The notes beneath the pieces are model-generated. The model worked only from the letters and a program-made list of their open reading frames with translations, was not told the DNA's origin and ran no database searches. A stretch of DNA of 5,340 bases, taken from NCBI GenBank assembly GCA_947304475.1, contig CAMZBE010000105.1:1-5340 (forward strand), given 5' to 3'. Source of the stretch: an uncultured Clostridia bacterium. Lineage in GTDB: Bacteria > Bacillota > Clostridia > Oscillospirales > CAG-272. Position numbers and translations under genes: made by a program. Positions 5,277-5,340 of this stretch are shown in pieces (positions within the stretch are counted from its first letter, which is position 1; each line of letters starts with the position of its first letter).

Positions 5277-5340
5277 TTATACGCGGATCACGAGAAGCGC
5301 GGCGGACATATCCCCGCGGAAAACGATCTGTCCCGTAAAG
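5277..5340 (-). CDS. C-terminal end of an upstream gene, cut by the window edge
   Basis: One minus-strand frame entering from the window edge reads TGQIVFRGDMSAALLVIRV and stops at TAA (5277-5279). The codons favour G or C at the third position like the neighbouring genes, and the sequence looks like a closing beta-strand of an extracellular or enzyme domain. A second frame is also open through this stretch, but its Arg-rich composition looks non-coding. With only 20 residues visible, no function can be given. It lies on the same strand as the esterase operon but is separated from it by the extended -10 promoter. Confidence 0.45.
   Translation of the reverse strand, partial: FTGQIVFRGDMSAALLVIRV

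Noticed and set aside
5190..5340. Plus-strand open frame running to the right edge
   Set aside because: It has no convincing start or ribosome site, is Arg-rich, and competes with the better minus-strand C-terminus.
1..5340. tRNA, rRNA, CRISPR array or insertion sequence
   Set aside because: Looked for and not seen: no cloverleaf, no regularly spaced repeats, no transposase motifs or matched terminal repeats.

Overview
The window looks like chromosomal DNA from a GC-rich, low-copy-element member of the Bacillota, probably an uncultured or gut-type Clostridia. The reasons are AGGAGG-type ribosome binding sites, a perfect sigma-A promoter, Cys-lipoprotein signals, and two proteins of the 'WFA' signal-anchor surface families that I know from Clostridia. 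Every intact gene is on the minus strand. The placement is inferred from family resemblance, not from a search.

Right part, read leftwards. At 5277-5340 is the probable last 21 codons of an upstream gene. A minus-strand promoter with an extended -10 (5145-5153) then starts a two-gene esterase operon. The first gene (3936-5097) encodes a lipoprotein with a sialate O-acetylesterase-type (SASA) domain. It is split by a one-base frameshift at a paired A7/T8 homopolymer, which separates the export signal (4906-5097) from the catalytic domain (3936-4946). The second gene (2584-3891) is an intact SGNH/GDSL-hydrolase lipoprotein with an extra C-terminal beta domain. A strong intrinsic terminator (2442-2474) ends the operon. 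The two enzymes are plausibly surface-anchored deacetylases acting on O-acetylated glycans.

Middle, 1873-2583: about 710 bases without an intact gene. It holds the terminator, an imperfect 38-base palindrome (2506-2543), the frameshifted C-terminal remnant of a large serine recombinase on the plus strand (about 2091-2411), and an AT-rich stretch with two promoters firing towards each other. The minus-strand promoter is a perfect TTGACA-17-TATAAT. An 8-base inverted repeat brackets it.

Left part: that perfect promoter drives, after a leader of about 175 nt, an operon of surface proteins: a 319-residue protein (913-1872), a 247-residue protein (129-872), and a third gene that runs off the window (1-90). 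The two complete products have one N-terminal membrane segment ending in G/S-W-F-A and a long extracellular beta-rich domain. They resemble proteins of SipW/TasA-like systems. I think this operon is the best candidate for an undescribed system in the window.
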